Assembly (NCBI GenBank): GCA_014360655.1
Contig: JACIXC010000015.1
Location: forward strand, 20,881 to 84,880
Source of the DNA: Actinomycetota bacterium
GTDB lineage: Bacteria; Actinomycetota; Geothermincolia; Geothermincolales; RBG-13-55-18
Reading direction: 5' to 3'
DNA length: 64,000 nt
Made by a program: the position numbers and the translations under genes. The notes under the pieces are model-generated. The model was not told the origin of the DNA. It ran no database searches and saw only the letters and a list, made by a program, of their open reading frames with translations. This document shows, piece after piece, positions 1 through 7,933 of this stretch; the first letter of the stretch is position 1; every line of letters starts with the position of its first letter.

Positions 1-1
1 C

Positions 2-823
2 GTCACCTTCATCCAGTGCGTGGGCTCGCGCGACAAGAGCGTGGGCAACGAGTACTGCTCCCGCGTCTGCTGCATGTACACCGCGAAGCTCGCCCATCTG
101 GTGAAGGACAAGCTCCCCGACTGCGAGGTGACCATCTTCTACATGGACGTGCGCGCCTTCGGCAAGGGCTTCGAGGAGTTCTACGACCGCGTGCGCCGCG
201 AGGGCGTGCGCTACATCCGCGGCAACCCCTCGGAGATCTACAAGAAGGGCGACAAGCTGGTGGTGCGGGCGGAAGACACGCTGACCGCCACGCCCCTGGA
301 GCACGAGACGGACATGGTGGTCCTCTCCGTGGGCCTGGTGCCGCGCTCCGACAACCGGGAGATCATCGACCTGCTCAAGCTCTCGCAGTCATCGGACCTC
401 TTCTACCTGGAGGCCCACCCCAAGCTGCGCCCGGTGGACACAGCCTCCGACGGCATCTACCTGGCGGGCGTCTGCCAGGGGCCCAAGGACATCCCCGACG
501 CCGTGGCCCAGGCCAAGGGCGCGGCCTCGGCGGCCATGATCCCCATGGCCTCGGGCAAGGTGAAGGTGGAGGCCCAGACCTCGGTGGTGAACGAGGAGAC
601 CTGCCGCGGTTGCGGGTTCTGCGTGCAGGTCTGCCCCTACACCGCCATCGAGCTGGTGGAGATAAACCGCATGGGCTGGCCGGTGAAGGTGGCGCGGGTG
701 AACGAGGCCCTGTGCAAGGGCTGTGGCGCCTGCGCGGCCGCCTGCCTCTCGGGCTCCATACAGCAGCGTTCGTTCAAGGACCTACAGATACTCCCGCAGA
801 TCCAGGCCCTGGGGGTGAAGTGA
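2..823 (+). CDS. hdrA: HdrA-like heterodisulfide reductase subunit A, 5'-truncated
   Basis: C-terminal 273 residues of a CoB-CoM heterodisulfide reductase subunit A-type flavoprotein; the reading frame is open from base 2, so the start lies outside the window. Visible are the conserved CSRVCCMYTAK segment of HdrA, the end of the FAD domain (SVGLVPRSDN, then SDGIYLAGVCQGPKDIPDAVAQA), and two ferredoxin-type [4Fe-4S] motifs, CRGCGFCVQVCP (from residue 201 of the fragment) and CKGCGACAAAC (from residue 238). HdrA is the flavin-based electron-bifurcating subunit in methanogens, and its bacterial homologues pair with MvhD/Flx proteins. The next gene starts 3 nt after this stop and encodes such a partner. 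The family is certain. Whether it bifurcates electrons here is inferred from context. Confidence 0.93.
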   Translation, partial: VTFIQCVGSRDKSVGNEYCSRVCCMYTAKLAHLVKDKLPDCEVTIFYMDVRAFGKGFEEFYDRVRREGVRYIRGNPSEIYKKGDKLVVRAEDTLTATPLEHETDMVVLSVGLVPRSDNREIIDLLKLSQSSDLFYLEAHPKLRPVDTASDGIYLAGVCQGPKDIPDAVAQAKGAASAAMIPMASGKVKVEAQTSVVNEETCRGCGFCVQVCPYTAIELVEINRMGWPVKVARVNEALCKGCGACAAACLSGSIQQRSFKDLQILPQIQALGVK

Positions 824-826
824 GCC

Positions 827-1264
827 ATGGCGGAGAAAACCGATTTCGAGCCCAACATAGTAGCCTTCCTCTGCAACTGGTGTTCCTACGCCGGGGCGGA
901 CCTGGCCGGGACCTCCCGCATACAGTACCCGCCCAACGTGCGCGTCATCCGGGTGATGTGCTCCGGCCGCGTCAACCCGCTTTTCGTGATGAACGCCCTG
1001 CAGCAGGGGGCGGACGGGGTACTCGTCTCCGGATGCCACCCCGGCGACTGCCACTACATGCAGGGCAACTACTACGCCCGGCGCCGCTTCAACCTCATGC
1101 GCAACTTCCTGGAGTACCTGGGAATAGAGCCCGAGCGGGTGCGCATGAGCTGGGTGTCGGCTTCCGAGGGCGCCAAGTGGAAGGAAGTCATCGAGGAGGT
1201 GGTCAACGGCGTCAAGGCCGTGGGGCCCATGGATAAGTTCCAACGGAGGCAGTTAAATTGGTAG
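827..1264 (+). CDS. flxD: MvhD/FlxD-type [2Fe-2S] electron-transfer subunit
   Basis: A 145-residue single-domain protein of the MvhD (methyl-viologen hydrogenase delta) family, which passes electrons between a hydrogenase or NADH module and HdrA. The conserved cysteines are in FLCNWCSYAGAD, RVMCSGRV and SGCHPGDCHY, the normal MvhD ligands of a [2Fe-2S] cluster. Length is typical. It starts with ATG 3 nt after hdrA and overlaps the next gene by 7 nt, so hdrA, this gene and the three downstream redox genes form one operon. No hydrogenase large subunit is visible and a NADH-binding subunit is present, so the FlxD name is preferred over MvhD. Confidence 0.9.
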   Translation: MAEKTDFEPNIVAFLCNWCSYAGADLAGTSRIQYPPNVRVIRVMCSGRVNPLFVMNALQQGADGVLVSGCHPGDCHYMQGNYYARRRFNLMRNFLEYLGIEPERVRMSWVSASEGAKWKEVIEEVVNGVKAVGPMDKFQRRQLNW

Positions 1265-2241
1265 ATGTAACCAGACTCAGAGAGATAGCCAGGGAGGTCA
1301 TCTCCCGGGAGGACGTGAGGCAGCTCATAGGCTATCGCCAGGGTACCTACGGCTTCCGTGCCCGCCCCGCCTTCGTCACCTCCCCCGAGGAGGTCGACCA
1401 GCTGATCTTCACGCCCGCCTGCGTGAATAACCTGGCCACCTACATCACGCTGGAGGAAAAGCTCCCGGTGCCGCGCGGGCAGGAGCCGGACCTACGCAAG
1501 GTGGCGGTGATGGTCAAGGGTTGCGACTCGCGCGCCCTGGTGCAGCAGATGGAGGAGAAGGCCTACGAGCGGGAGCGCATCCTGGTGCTGGGCATTCCCT
1601 GCAGCGGCGTGGTGGACATGGACAAGGTGGAGAAGAGGTTCCCAGGCGTCCTGGCGAAGGGAGAGATCGCCCTGGAAGGGGACAGCTTCATCCTCACCCA
1701 CGACGGAAAGAAGGAAGAGGTCGCGAAGGAGGAGCTCCTGGCGGACAAGTGCACGCGCTGCCGTTACCCCACCCCCCTGGTCTATGACCAGCTCCTGGAC
1801 GAGGAGGTGGCCCGCTTCGCGGACGACGATTACTCCGACATAGCGGAGCTGGAGAAGCGTTCCGCGGAGGAGAAGTGGGCTTACTGGGAGGAGAAGTTCT
1901 CCCGCTGCATCCGTTGCTACTCCTGCCGTAACGTCTGTCCCATGTGCTACTGCGAGGACTGCGTGCTGGACCGGCTCAACCCCCAGTGGATGCGCCGCAG
2001 CGTGGACGTGAGCGAGAACACCGCCTACCACATCGCGCGCGCCTACCACCTGGCCGGACGCTGCATACAGTGCGGCGAATGCCAGCGGGTATGCCCGGTG
2101 GAGATCCCCCTCATGGAGCTCAACCGCAAGTTCTACAAGGACGTGGAGGAGCTCTACGACTACGAGCCGGGAACGAACGCGGAGGCGCCGCCGCTCCTGG
2201 CCACCTTCAAGGTCGACGACCGCGAGGACTTCATACTGTAA
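1258..2241 (+). CDS. flxC: FlxC-like multi-cluster iron-sulfur protein (FrhB-like)
   Basis: A 327-residue cytoplasmic iron-sulfur protein. The N-terminal half resembles the F420 hydrogenase/dehydrogenase beta-subunit fold (VMVKGCDSRAL, ILVLGIPCSGVVD). Around residues 165-280 are cysteine clusters DKCTRCRYP, CIRCYSCRNVCPMCYC and CIQCGECQRVCP, enough for two or more [4Fe-4S] clusters. The TTG start at 1258 is supported by GGAGG at 1245-1249, 8 nt upstream, and overlaps the flxD stop by 7 nt. In Desulfovibrio-type flxABCD-hdrABC loci a protein of this kind links the NADH-oxidising subunits to FlxD and HdrA. The C/B assignment follows gene order and motif content, not a database match. Confidence 0.8.
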   Translation: MVDVTRLREIAREVISREDVRQLIGYRQGTYGFRARPAFVTSPEEVDQLIFTPACVNNLATYITLEEKLPVPRGQEPDLRKVAVMVKGCDSRALVQQMEEKAYERERILVLGIPCSGVVDMDKVEKRFPGVLAKGEIALEGDSFILTHDGKKEEVAKEELLADKCTRCRYPTPLVYDQLLDEEVARFADDDYSDIAELEKRSAEEKWAYWEEKFSRCIRCYSCRNVCPMCYCEDCVLDRLNPQWMRRSVDVSENTAYHIARAYHLAGRCIQCGECQRVCPVEIPLMELNRKFYKDVEELYDYEPGTNAEAPPLLATFKVDDREDFIL

Positions 2242-2253
2242 AGGGTGAGTGCC

Positions 2254-3279
2254 ATGGCAGTGAAGAAACTGAGCAAGGACAAGGTAAAGGAAGCCCTCCA
2301 GGAGCTCACCAAGTTCCGCCTCATCGCCCCGGCCAGGTCGGACGAGGTGGTGATCTTCAAGCAGATCAGCGACCCGGAAGAGGCTTACCTCGAGTACGGC
2401 AACTCCACCGTCCCCCCCAAGAAGGCCGTCTTCCCGCAGACGGAGACCCTCTTCCGCTTCCTGCGGGGCAGCCCGGAACTCAAGGAGAAGGACGTGGAGG
2501 AGGAGGGGACCACGGTCATCTTCGGCCTCCGTCCCTGTGACGCCCGGGCCATGGCCATCGTGGACCGGCTCTTCAGCTGGGACTTCGACGACCCCTATTA
2601 CCTCAAGCGCAGGGAGCTCACCACCCTGGTGGGCATGGCCTGCGTGGAGCCCCCATCGGTGAACTGTTTCTGCACCTCGCTGGGGGGCAGCCCCTTCGGG
2701 AAAGAAGGCCTGGACGTCCTCCTCACCGACATGGGAGACCATTACCTGGTGCAGCCCTTGACGGAGAAGGGCGAAAACCTCCTGGGGACCCTTTCCGCCC
2801 ACCTGGAGGACGCTCCCGCCGGCGACGAGAAGAAGGTGGAGGAGATGGCGGCGGCGGCGGAGGGCAAGATCGCCCGTTCCATCAACACCGAGGGCATCCC
2901 GGAGAAGCTGCCCACCCTGTGGGAGCACGAGCTGTGGAAGAAGGTCTCCGCCGCGTGCCTCGGCTGCGGCATCTGCACCTTCCTCTGCCCCACCTGCCAC
3001 TGCTTCGACATCCAGGACGAGGTGGAGGAGACGGGGGAGGGCCGCCGCGCGCGCATGTGGGACTCCTGCATGTTCAGCGAGTACACCCTCCATGCCTCCG
3101 GGCACAATCCCCGCCCGACACGGCGTGAGAGGACGAGAAACCGCATCAGCCACAAGTACTCCTACTACCCGAAGCGGTTCGAGGTCATCGCCTGCGTGGG
3201 CTGCGGGCGCTGCATCAACCTTTGCCCGGTGAACATCGACATCCTCGAGATCCTGGAACAGGTGGTGGATGCCTCATGA
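2254..3279 (+). CDS. flxB: FlxB-like 4Fe-4S protein (AsrA/HydB type)
   Basis: A 341-residue iron-sulfur subunit like anaerobic sulfite reductase subunit A and sulfhydrogenase beta. It has the family motif GLRPCDARAMAIVDRLF near residue 95, then CLGCGICTFLCPTCHC and CVGCGRCINLCP in the C-terminal third, two [4Fe-4S] sites. The ATG at 2254 is chosen because GGTGA lies 5 nt upstream; an in-frame GTG at 2245 would add three residues. The stop overlaps the next start as ATGA (3276-3279). Role: relays electrons from the flavin/NADH subunit FlxA toward FlxC/FlxD/HdrA. Confidence 0.85.
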   Translation: MAVKKLSKDKVKEALQELTKFRLIAPARSDEVVIFKQISDPEEAYLEYGNSTVPPKKAVFPQTETLFRFLRGSPELKEKDVEEEGTTVIFGLRPCDARAMAIVDRLFSWDFDDPYYLKRRELTTLVGMACVEPPSVNCFCTSLGGSPFGKEGLDVLLTDMGDHYLVQPLTEKGENLLGTLSAHLEDAPAGDEKKVEEMAAAAEGKIARSINTEGIPEKLPTLWEHELWKKVSAACLGCGICTFLCPTCHCFDIQDEVEETGEGRRARMWDSCMFSEYTLHASGHNPRPTRRERTRNRISHKYSYYPKRFEVIACVGCGRCINLCPVNIDILEILEQVVDAS

Positions 3280-4115
3280 AGAACCCGTACATACCCTACG
3301 AGGTAAAGATACTGGAGGCCTGGTACGAGACGCCGGGCGACCGCTGCATCAAGACCTTCAAGGTCACCTTCGCCGACGAGAAGGTGTGGGATAACTGGAG
3401 CCACCTGCCGGGCCAGTGCGCCATGGTGGGCATCCCCGGGGTGGGGGAGTCCATGTTCTGCATCTCCTCCTCGCCCACGGAGAAGGGTTACCTCCGCTTC
3501 AGCATCATGAAGATGGGCAAGAACACCACCGCCCTGCACGAGCTGGAGGCGGGGGATTCCTTCTTCGTGCGCGGACCACTGGGGAACAACTTCCCGCTGG
3601 AGGAGTGGAAGGGGAAGAACATCATCACCATCGGCGGCGGCATCGGCCAGGCGCCCCTGCGCCCCGTGATCCAGTGGATCCGCGACAACCGCGACGATTT
3701 CGGTGAGCTCACCGTCATCTACGGCGCGCGTACTTCCGCGGACCACTGCTTCAAGACGGAGTTCGAGGACCTCAACTCGTGCGGGGACGCCTGCTGCCAC
3801 CTGGCGGTGGACGTGGAGGAGGAGGGATGGCCCCACTTCGTGGGCTTCGTGCCCACCCTGCTCATGGAGGTCTCTCCCTCCCCGGAGAACGCCATCGCCG
3901 TCACCTGCGGGCCACCCATCATGATCAAGTTCGTCCTCCAGAACCTGGAGAAGCTGGGCTTCACCCCCGACCAGGTCTACACCACCCTCGAGAACCGCAT
4001 GAAATGCGGCATCGGGAAATGCGGGCGCTGCAACGTGGGCCATCTCTACGTGTGCAAGGACGGCCCGGTCTTCTCCTATTCCCAGCTCAAGGAGATACCC
4101 GAGGCCTTCGCTTGA
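3276..4115 (+). CDS. flxA: FlxA-like FAD/NAD(P)H oxidoreductase (AsrB/HydG type)
   Basis: A 279-residue member of the ferredoxin-NADP reductase superfamily (AsrB, HydG, PyrK-like). The FAD-binding barrel holds RFSIMKMGKNT and VRGPLGNNFP, the NAD(P)-binding lobe starts with TIGGGIGQAPLRP, and a C-terminal cysteine set (CGIGKCGRC, then CKDGPVF) fits the [2Fe-2S] site of PyrK/AsrB proteins. The start is the ATG that overlaps flxB by 4 nt; an upstream in-frame extension lies wholly inside flxB. It is the probable entry point for NADH electrons and is the last gene before a strong intrinsic terminator. Confidence 0.9.
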   Translation: MKNPYIPYEVKILEAWYETPGDRCIKTFKVTFADEKVWDNWSHLPGQCAMVGIPGVGESMFCISSSPTEKGYLRFSIMKMGKNTTALHELEAGDSFFVRGPLGNNFPLEEWKGKNIITIGGGIGQAPLRPVIQWIRDNRDDFGELTVIYGARTSADHCFKTEFEDLNSCGDACCHLAVDVEEEGWPHFVGFVPTLLMEVSPSPENAIAVTCGPPIMIKFVLQNLEKLGFTPDQVYTTLENRMKCGIGKCGRCNVGHLYVCKDGPVFSYSQLKEIPEAFA

Positions 4116-4121
4116 TCGCGT

Positions 4122-4142
4122 GACCGGCGCGCGGTCTTTTTT
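4122..4142 (+). terminator. Rho-independent terminator of the hdrA-flx operon
   Basis: Stem GACCG / CGGTC with a GCGCG loop, followed by six T residues (4137-4142), starting 6 nt after the flxA stop. Confidence 0.8.
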
Positions 4143-4427
4143 ACGTGGTGGGGCGGGGCTCTTGCTCCGCCCCCGGCGTTTCCTCAGGCGCCTTTCGATC
4201 GGGTATGTTTGCCGACGGGACGGAGTGGTCCCGACCCCTTCAGTGCCTGTAGGGGAGGCGCAGGAGCCGAAGCGGTTGCTCGTGCTAATATCTGGTTACG
4301 GATGGAGGAGAGGATAAGCCCCGCGGTGAAAGGTTTAGCGGGGAATGCGGGCGAAGGTGGGATGGATGGGAAGATGAGAAAGACCGGGAAGAGGGAGAGC
4401 TTCAGCAAGGGGCAGGTGGAGGGATAG
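4143..4427. other. Intergenic region with one strong hairpin
   Basis: No gene is supported. A 10-bp stem (4150-4159 with 4164-4173, one G-U pair, TCTT loop) follows the terminator but has no T-run. The rest has no motif I can name. GGAGGG at 4418-4423 is the ribosome-binding site of the next gene. Confidence 0.5.
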
Positions 4428-5480
4428 ATGATCTTCCGTCTCAACGCGGCGAGCGTTATACGGCACATGGTATTGGCGGCCGTTGCGTTCCTGTGTGCCC
4501 TCGTCGTCGTTGCGGGGATGGCCCTCTTCGGCCTGGACGTGGCCTTCGCCGGACATGTCTTCAAGGGCGTATACGTGCAGGGGATAAACATAGGAGGCCT
4601 GAGCCGCGAGGAGGCGCTGGAGAGATTGAGAAGCAGGCTTGACCTGGAGGCGCTCAACCGCGACCTGGTACTCGAGTTCGACGGCAACTCCTGGCCACTG
4701 CCCCTCTTCCAGATAGATGCCTACGTGGACCTGGAGGCCACGGTGGATCGGGCCATCGCCGCCGGAAAGCAGATACCTTTCTACGAACGGTGGGCGAACC
4801 GCGTGGCGTTCCGGGGACTGGACCGGGACGTGGGGTTGGTCGTCCGCTATGACAGCCGCAAGCTGGAAGCCTTCCTTTCCGAACTGGAGTCCACCATCGA
4901 CCGGCCGGCGATCAGCGCGGAGATCCGCCTGGAAGGGAAGAGACTCGTCTTCCAGAGGTCCCAGGTGGGCTGGGACCTGGACATGGACCAGGCGAGGGAA
5001 GCCATAGTCTCCGGGCTCTACTCCACGGAGCGCACGGTCGCACTCAGCATAGAGGTCACCGTTCCGCCGGTGACCGACGAACAGGTGGGCAAGGTGATCG
5101 TGGTGGACAAGACCAATCACCGCCTGACCCTCTACAACAACATGGAGGTGGAAAAGCAGTACCCCGTGGCGGTGGGCATGCCCTCCTGGCCCACCCCCAG
5201 CGGCACCTATAAGGTGATATCCAAGCAGAAGAACCCCTCCTGGGTGAATCCCGGGACCTCCTGGGCGGCCACCATGCCTCCCTATATCCCCCCTGGTCCG
5301 GGAAATCCACTGGGAACGAGGGCCATAGGAACCAGCGCGCCCGGTGTCTTCATCCACGGGACCTACAGCTCATGGTCCATCGGGTCTTCGGCCTCTCACG
5401 GGTGCATACGCATGTACATCAGGGATTCGGAGGATCTTTTCGAGAGGGTCGAGATAGGGATCCCGGTACTCATTTACTGA
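4428..5480 (+). CDS. L,D-transpeptidase with YoaR-like N-terminal domain
   Basis: A 350-residue exported or membrane-anchored enzyme that crosslinks peptidoglycan 3-3 or attaches proteins to it. Residues about 12-40 form a hydrophobic signal-anchor. Residues about 48-205 resemble the peptidoglycan-binding domain found beside YkuD domains (GVYVQGINIGGLSREEA start). Residues about 212-350 are the YkuD catalytic domain, with FIHGTY (His about 310) and SHGCIRM (catalytic Cys326). Domain order matches the common actinobacterial and clostridial YoaR-YkuD arrangement. It probably forms its own transcription unit, since a terminator lies upstream and 374 nt without genes lie downstream. Confidence 0.92.
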   Translation: MIFRLNAASVIRHMVLAAVAFLCALVVVAGMALFGLDVAFAGHVFKGVYVQGINIGGLSREEALERLRSRLDLEALNRDLVLEFDGNSWPLPLFQIDAYVDLEATVDRAIAAGKQIPFYERWANRVAFRGLDRDVGLVVRYDSRKLEAFLSELESTIDRPAISAEIRLEGKRLVFQRSQVGWDLDMDQAREAIVSGLYSTERTVALSIEVTVPPVTDEQVGKVIVVDKTNHRLTLYNNMEVEKQYPVAVGMPSWPTPSGTYKVISKQKNPSWVNPGTSWAATMPPYIPPGPGNPLGTRAIGTSAPGVFIHGTYSSWSIGSSASHGCIRMYIRDSEDLFERVEIGIPVLIY

Positions 5481-5854
5481 CACGCGTCAAATGTCCGGCA
5501 ACACCTCGTCCACGGAGAGGTCCGGGCGCAGGTCGTTTTCGGATTTACGGGCGCACGGTCGAGCGCGGAGCCTGGCCGCCGTAGCGGTAATGGCGCCGCA
5601 GGTCGTGGAGTCCGGGAAGCCCCGCAGCCGGTGGATGCTTAAAGGGTCGCTCCGCCCACGTCGAGACATGGGGTAGTATTGGGACGGCTTCGTGGCGGGA
5701 GCAATAATATGTACGGCAACATGTACGGCTTCGGGCGGGTGGTATGCTTCGCGGTGAATGGGTCTTGCTTTGCCATTCCTGCATGCCAATCGGCAGAAGA
5801 TCGCCATATGCTCCCATACGACGGCGGTGATGATGCGAGGAGGGCTTACGCGCG
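5481..5854 (+). promoter_or_regulatory. Intergenic leader with candidate promoter
   Basis: No gene is supported in these 374 nt. A candidate sigma-70-type promoter for the next gene is TTGGGA (5679-5684), 18-nt spacer, AATAAT (5703-5708). That would leave a leader of about 140 nt, in which I recognise no riboswitch. AGGAGGG at about 5838 is the ribosome-binding site. Confidence 0.35.
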
Positions 5855-7915
5855 ATGAAAAAGGGCGTTCTCCTGATCACTGGGATGATGGTTCTCATGC
5901 TGGCGACGGCCGTTCCCGCCGGGGCCGAGGAACCCGGGGTTACCGTGGGGAAGGGAGGTAGCCTGCCTCCCCCCGGGGGCCTCTCCGTGCTGCAGAGGCC
6001 TGAGGACGTGGGGAGGCGCGTCGCCCTTACCTGGCAGCCAGTCCCCGGAGCCTTCGGCTACCTGGTCTATCGCGCGGAAGGTGCGGGCGGCATGCTGGTC
6101 CCCGTGGGCGGCAGGGCCGCCGATTCCATGCGGGAGTACCCCGTCTTCCTCGACGACGCCGTGGAACCGGGAAAAAGATATCATTATGCTGTAGCCAGCG
6201 TGGACGGAGAGATGCGGGAGGGTCCCCTTTCCCGCAGGGTGGATGCCTCCCTCGCTCCCGGCGTACGGACGGCGGGTGGGGCGAAGAGCATGACCTGCTC
6301 CCTCAGCGACCAGCGCATCTACTTTTTCGAGGGTGACCAGCTGGTCAACGTCATGCGTTGTTCCACCGGGCTCAGCAACGCCACTCCCACGGGGAACTTC
6401 CGCATCCTCGGGCATTACCGCAGCCACGGCGGCCTGGGTGGAGCGGTCTGCGATTACTGGATGTCCTTTACCTCCGCGCACGGCATGCACGCCTGGCCAC
6501 GCGGTCTACGCGGCTATGAGACAGGCCTGGGGGCGCCCGCCTCCCATGGTTGCATCCGCCTGCATCCCCTCGAGGCCTACTGGCCCTTTTACTGGGCTCC
6601 CGACGGGACTCCCCTCCACATCACCTACGCTTCGCTGGCCAGAAGGGTCATATCGGGGTGTCACGCCACCATCGGGGCAGCACAGCTCTCCCGGGACTGG
6701 TATTTCGCCGAGGGTTACACCTCGGAAGGGTACGACACCTACCTGCTGCTCTCCAATCCAGGAGGAAGCGGGACCGTGGCCAGTGTCGCCTACCACCGGG
6801 AGGACGGTTCGGTGGTGGAACAGAACGTGAGCCTGGCACCGCACTCGCGCCTGACCATCCCCGTGGACCAGGTCCCCGGTATGGATGCCGTCTCCTTTTC
6901 CGCTCACGTCCATGCGGGGGAGCCCATCGTGGCCGAGCGTGCCGTGTACTTCGCCGCGGGGTCGCGGGACGACGGCACCGCCACCATCGGGGCCGCGCAG
7001 CTCTCCCGGGACTGGTATTTCGCGGAGGGATACACCGCCTCGAGGTTCGACACATACCTGCTCCTCTCCAACCCGGGCGATACGGCCACCGAGGCCTGGG
7101 TGCATTTCCTCCTCGAGGGCGGGGGAACGGTCGATCTACCATATGTCCTGGCGCCGCACTCGCGCCTGACCATCCCCGTGGACGCCCTCCCGGAGCTGGG
7201 AGATGCCGCCTTTTCCATGCACGTCCACGCGGGCGAGCCCATCGTGGCCGAGCGGGCCATGTATTTCAACAAGGGCTATATTGGCGGGGGCCATGCTTCC
7301 GTCGGCGCCACGCAGTCCTCCACCACCTGGTATTTCGCGGAGGGATGCACGCGGCCGTTTTTCGAGGACTACCTGACGGTGGGGAACCCCAATGACGAAG
7401 GCACCTTTATACACGTCGATTACCAGCTCCCGGACGCCAACCTGCCCCGGGATTACTGGGTCGGAGGCCGCTCCCGCCTCACCATCCCCGTGAACGCCCA
7501 GGAGGGGTTGGGGGGAAAGGACGTGGCGTGCAGCGTTTTCTCCGATCTGCCGGTGGTGGCGGAGAGGTCCATGTATTACGACCTGGACAGCCACCGGGGC
7601 GGACACGCCACGCTGGGCTCGGGCCTTGCTTCCAGGGACTGGTATTTCGCCGAGGGGTACACGGACCAGGCCTTCGACACCTACCTGGTACTCTCCAACC
7701 CGGGAGACGCGGGCGCGAGCGTGGGCCTTGAGTTCTACCGCGAGGACGGCGCCGTGCCCGCCTTCGTTGCCTACGTGGGTCCACACCGCCGCGTAACGGT
7801 GCGCGTGGACGACCTCCCGGGCCTGGAGCGCGCGGCCTTCGCCATGGCGGTCCATTCCGACCAGCCGGTGATGGCGGAGCGGGTCATGTACTTCGTGATG
7901 ACCCGCGGCTACTGA
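5855..7915 (+). CDS. Secreted L,D-transpeptidase with Fn3-like domain and four WYFAEG repeats
   Basis: A 686-residue exported protein. Residues 1-24 are a Sec signal peptide ending PAGA. Residues about 36-132 look like a fibronectin-III-type domain (ALTWQPVPGAFGYLVYR). Residues about 143-265 are a YkuD L,D-transpeptidase domain with SHGCIRL (Cys233). From about 270 to the end are four copies of a roughly 105-residue module, each opening with WYFAEG and ending near VAERxMYF (WYFAEG codons at 6698, 7013, 7328 and 7640). The module pattern resembles actinobacterial DUF5719-type surface proteins but I cannot prove that. The same module builds the CAP-domain protein at 61.4 kb. Likely role: a wall-modifying enzyme carrying a surface stalk or binding array. 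Confidence 0.88.
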   Translation: MKKGVLLITGMMVLMLATAVPAGAEEPGVTVGKGGSLPPPGGLSVLQRPEDVGRRVALTWQPVPGAFGYLVYRAEGAGGMLVPVGGRAADSMREYPVFLDDAVEPGKRYHYAVASVDGEMREGPLSRRVDASLAPGVRTAGGAKSMTCSLSDQRIYFFEGDQLVNVMRCSTGLSNATPTGNFRILGHYRSHGGLGGAVCDYWMSFTSAHGMHAWPRGLRGYETGLGAPASHGCIRLHPLEAYWPFYWAPDGTPLHITYASLARRVISGCHATIGAAQLSRDWYFAEGYTSEGYDTYLLLSNPGGSGTVASVAYHREDGSVVEQNVSLAPHSRLTIPVDQVPGMDAVSFSAHVHAGEPIVAERAVYFAAGSRDDGTATIGAAQLSRDWYFAEGYTASRFDTYLLLSNPGDTATEAWVHFLLEGGGTVDLPYVLAPHSRLTIPVDALPELGDAAFSMHVHAGEPIVAERAMYFNKGYIGGGHASVGATQSSTTWYFAEGCTRPFFEDYLTVGNPNDEGTFIHVDYQLPDANLPRDYWVGGRSRLTIPVNAQEGLGGKDVACSVFSDLPVVAERSMYYDLDSHRGGHATLGSGLASRDWYFAEGYTDQAFDTYLVLSNPGDAGASVGLEFYREDGAVPAFVAYVGPHRRVTVRVDDLPGLERAAFAMAVHSDQPVMAERVMYFVMTRGY
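6663..7912 (+). repeat. Four in-frame 312-315 bp repeats encoding WYFAEG modules
   Basis: WYFAEG codons recur at 6698, 7013, 7328 and 7640, spacings of 315, 315 and 312 bp. Copies 1 and 2 are almost identical at DNA level around the ATCGGGGC...CAGCTCTCC segment (from about 6670 and 6985), which suggests recent duplication. Copies 3 and 4 have diverged. Confidence 0.85.
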
Positions 7916-7933
7916 ACCCTTAACACCTCGGGG

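Noticed and set aside
1492..3153. Open frame of 553 codons on the minus strand across flxC and flxB
   Set aside because: It lies antisense to two genes with complete iron-sulfur motifs; long antisense frames are expected at this GC content. Its translation is His/Leu/Gly-rich without domains.
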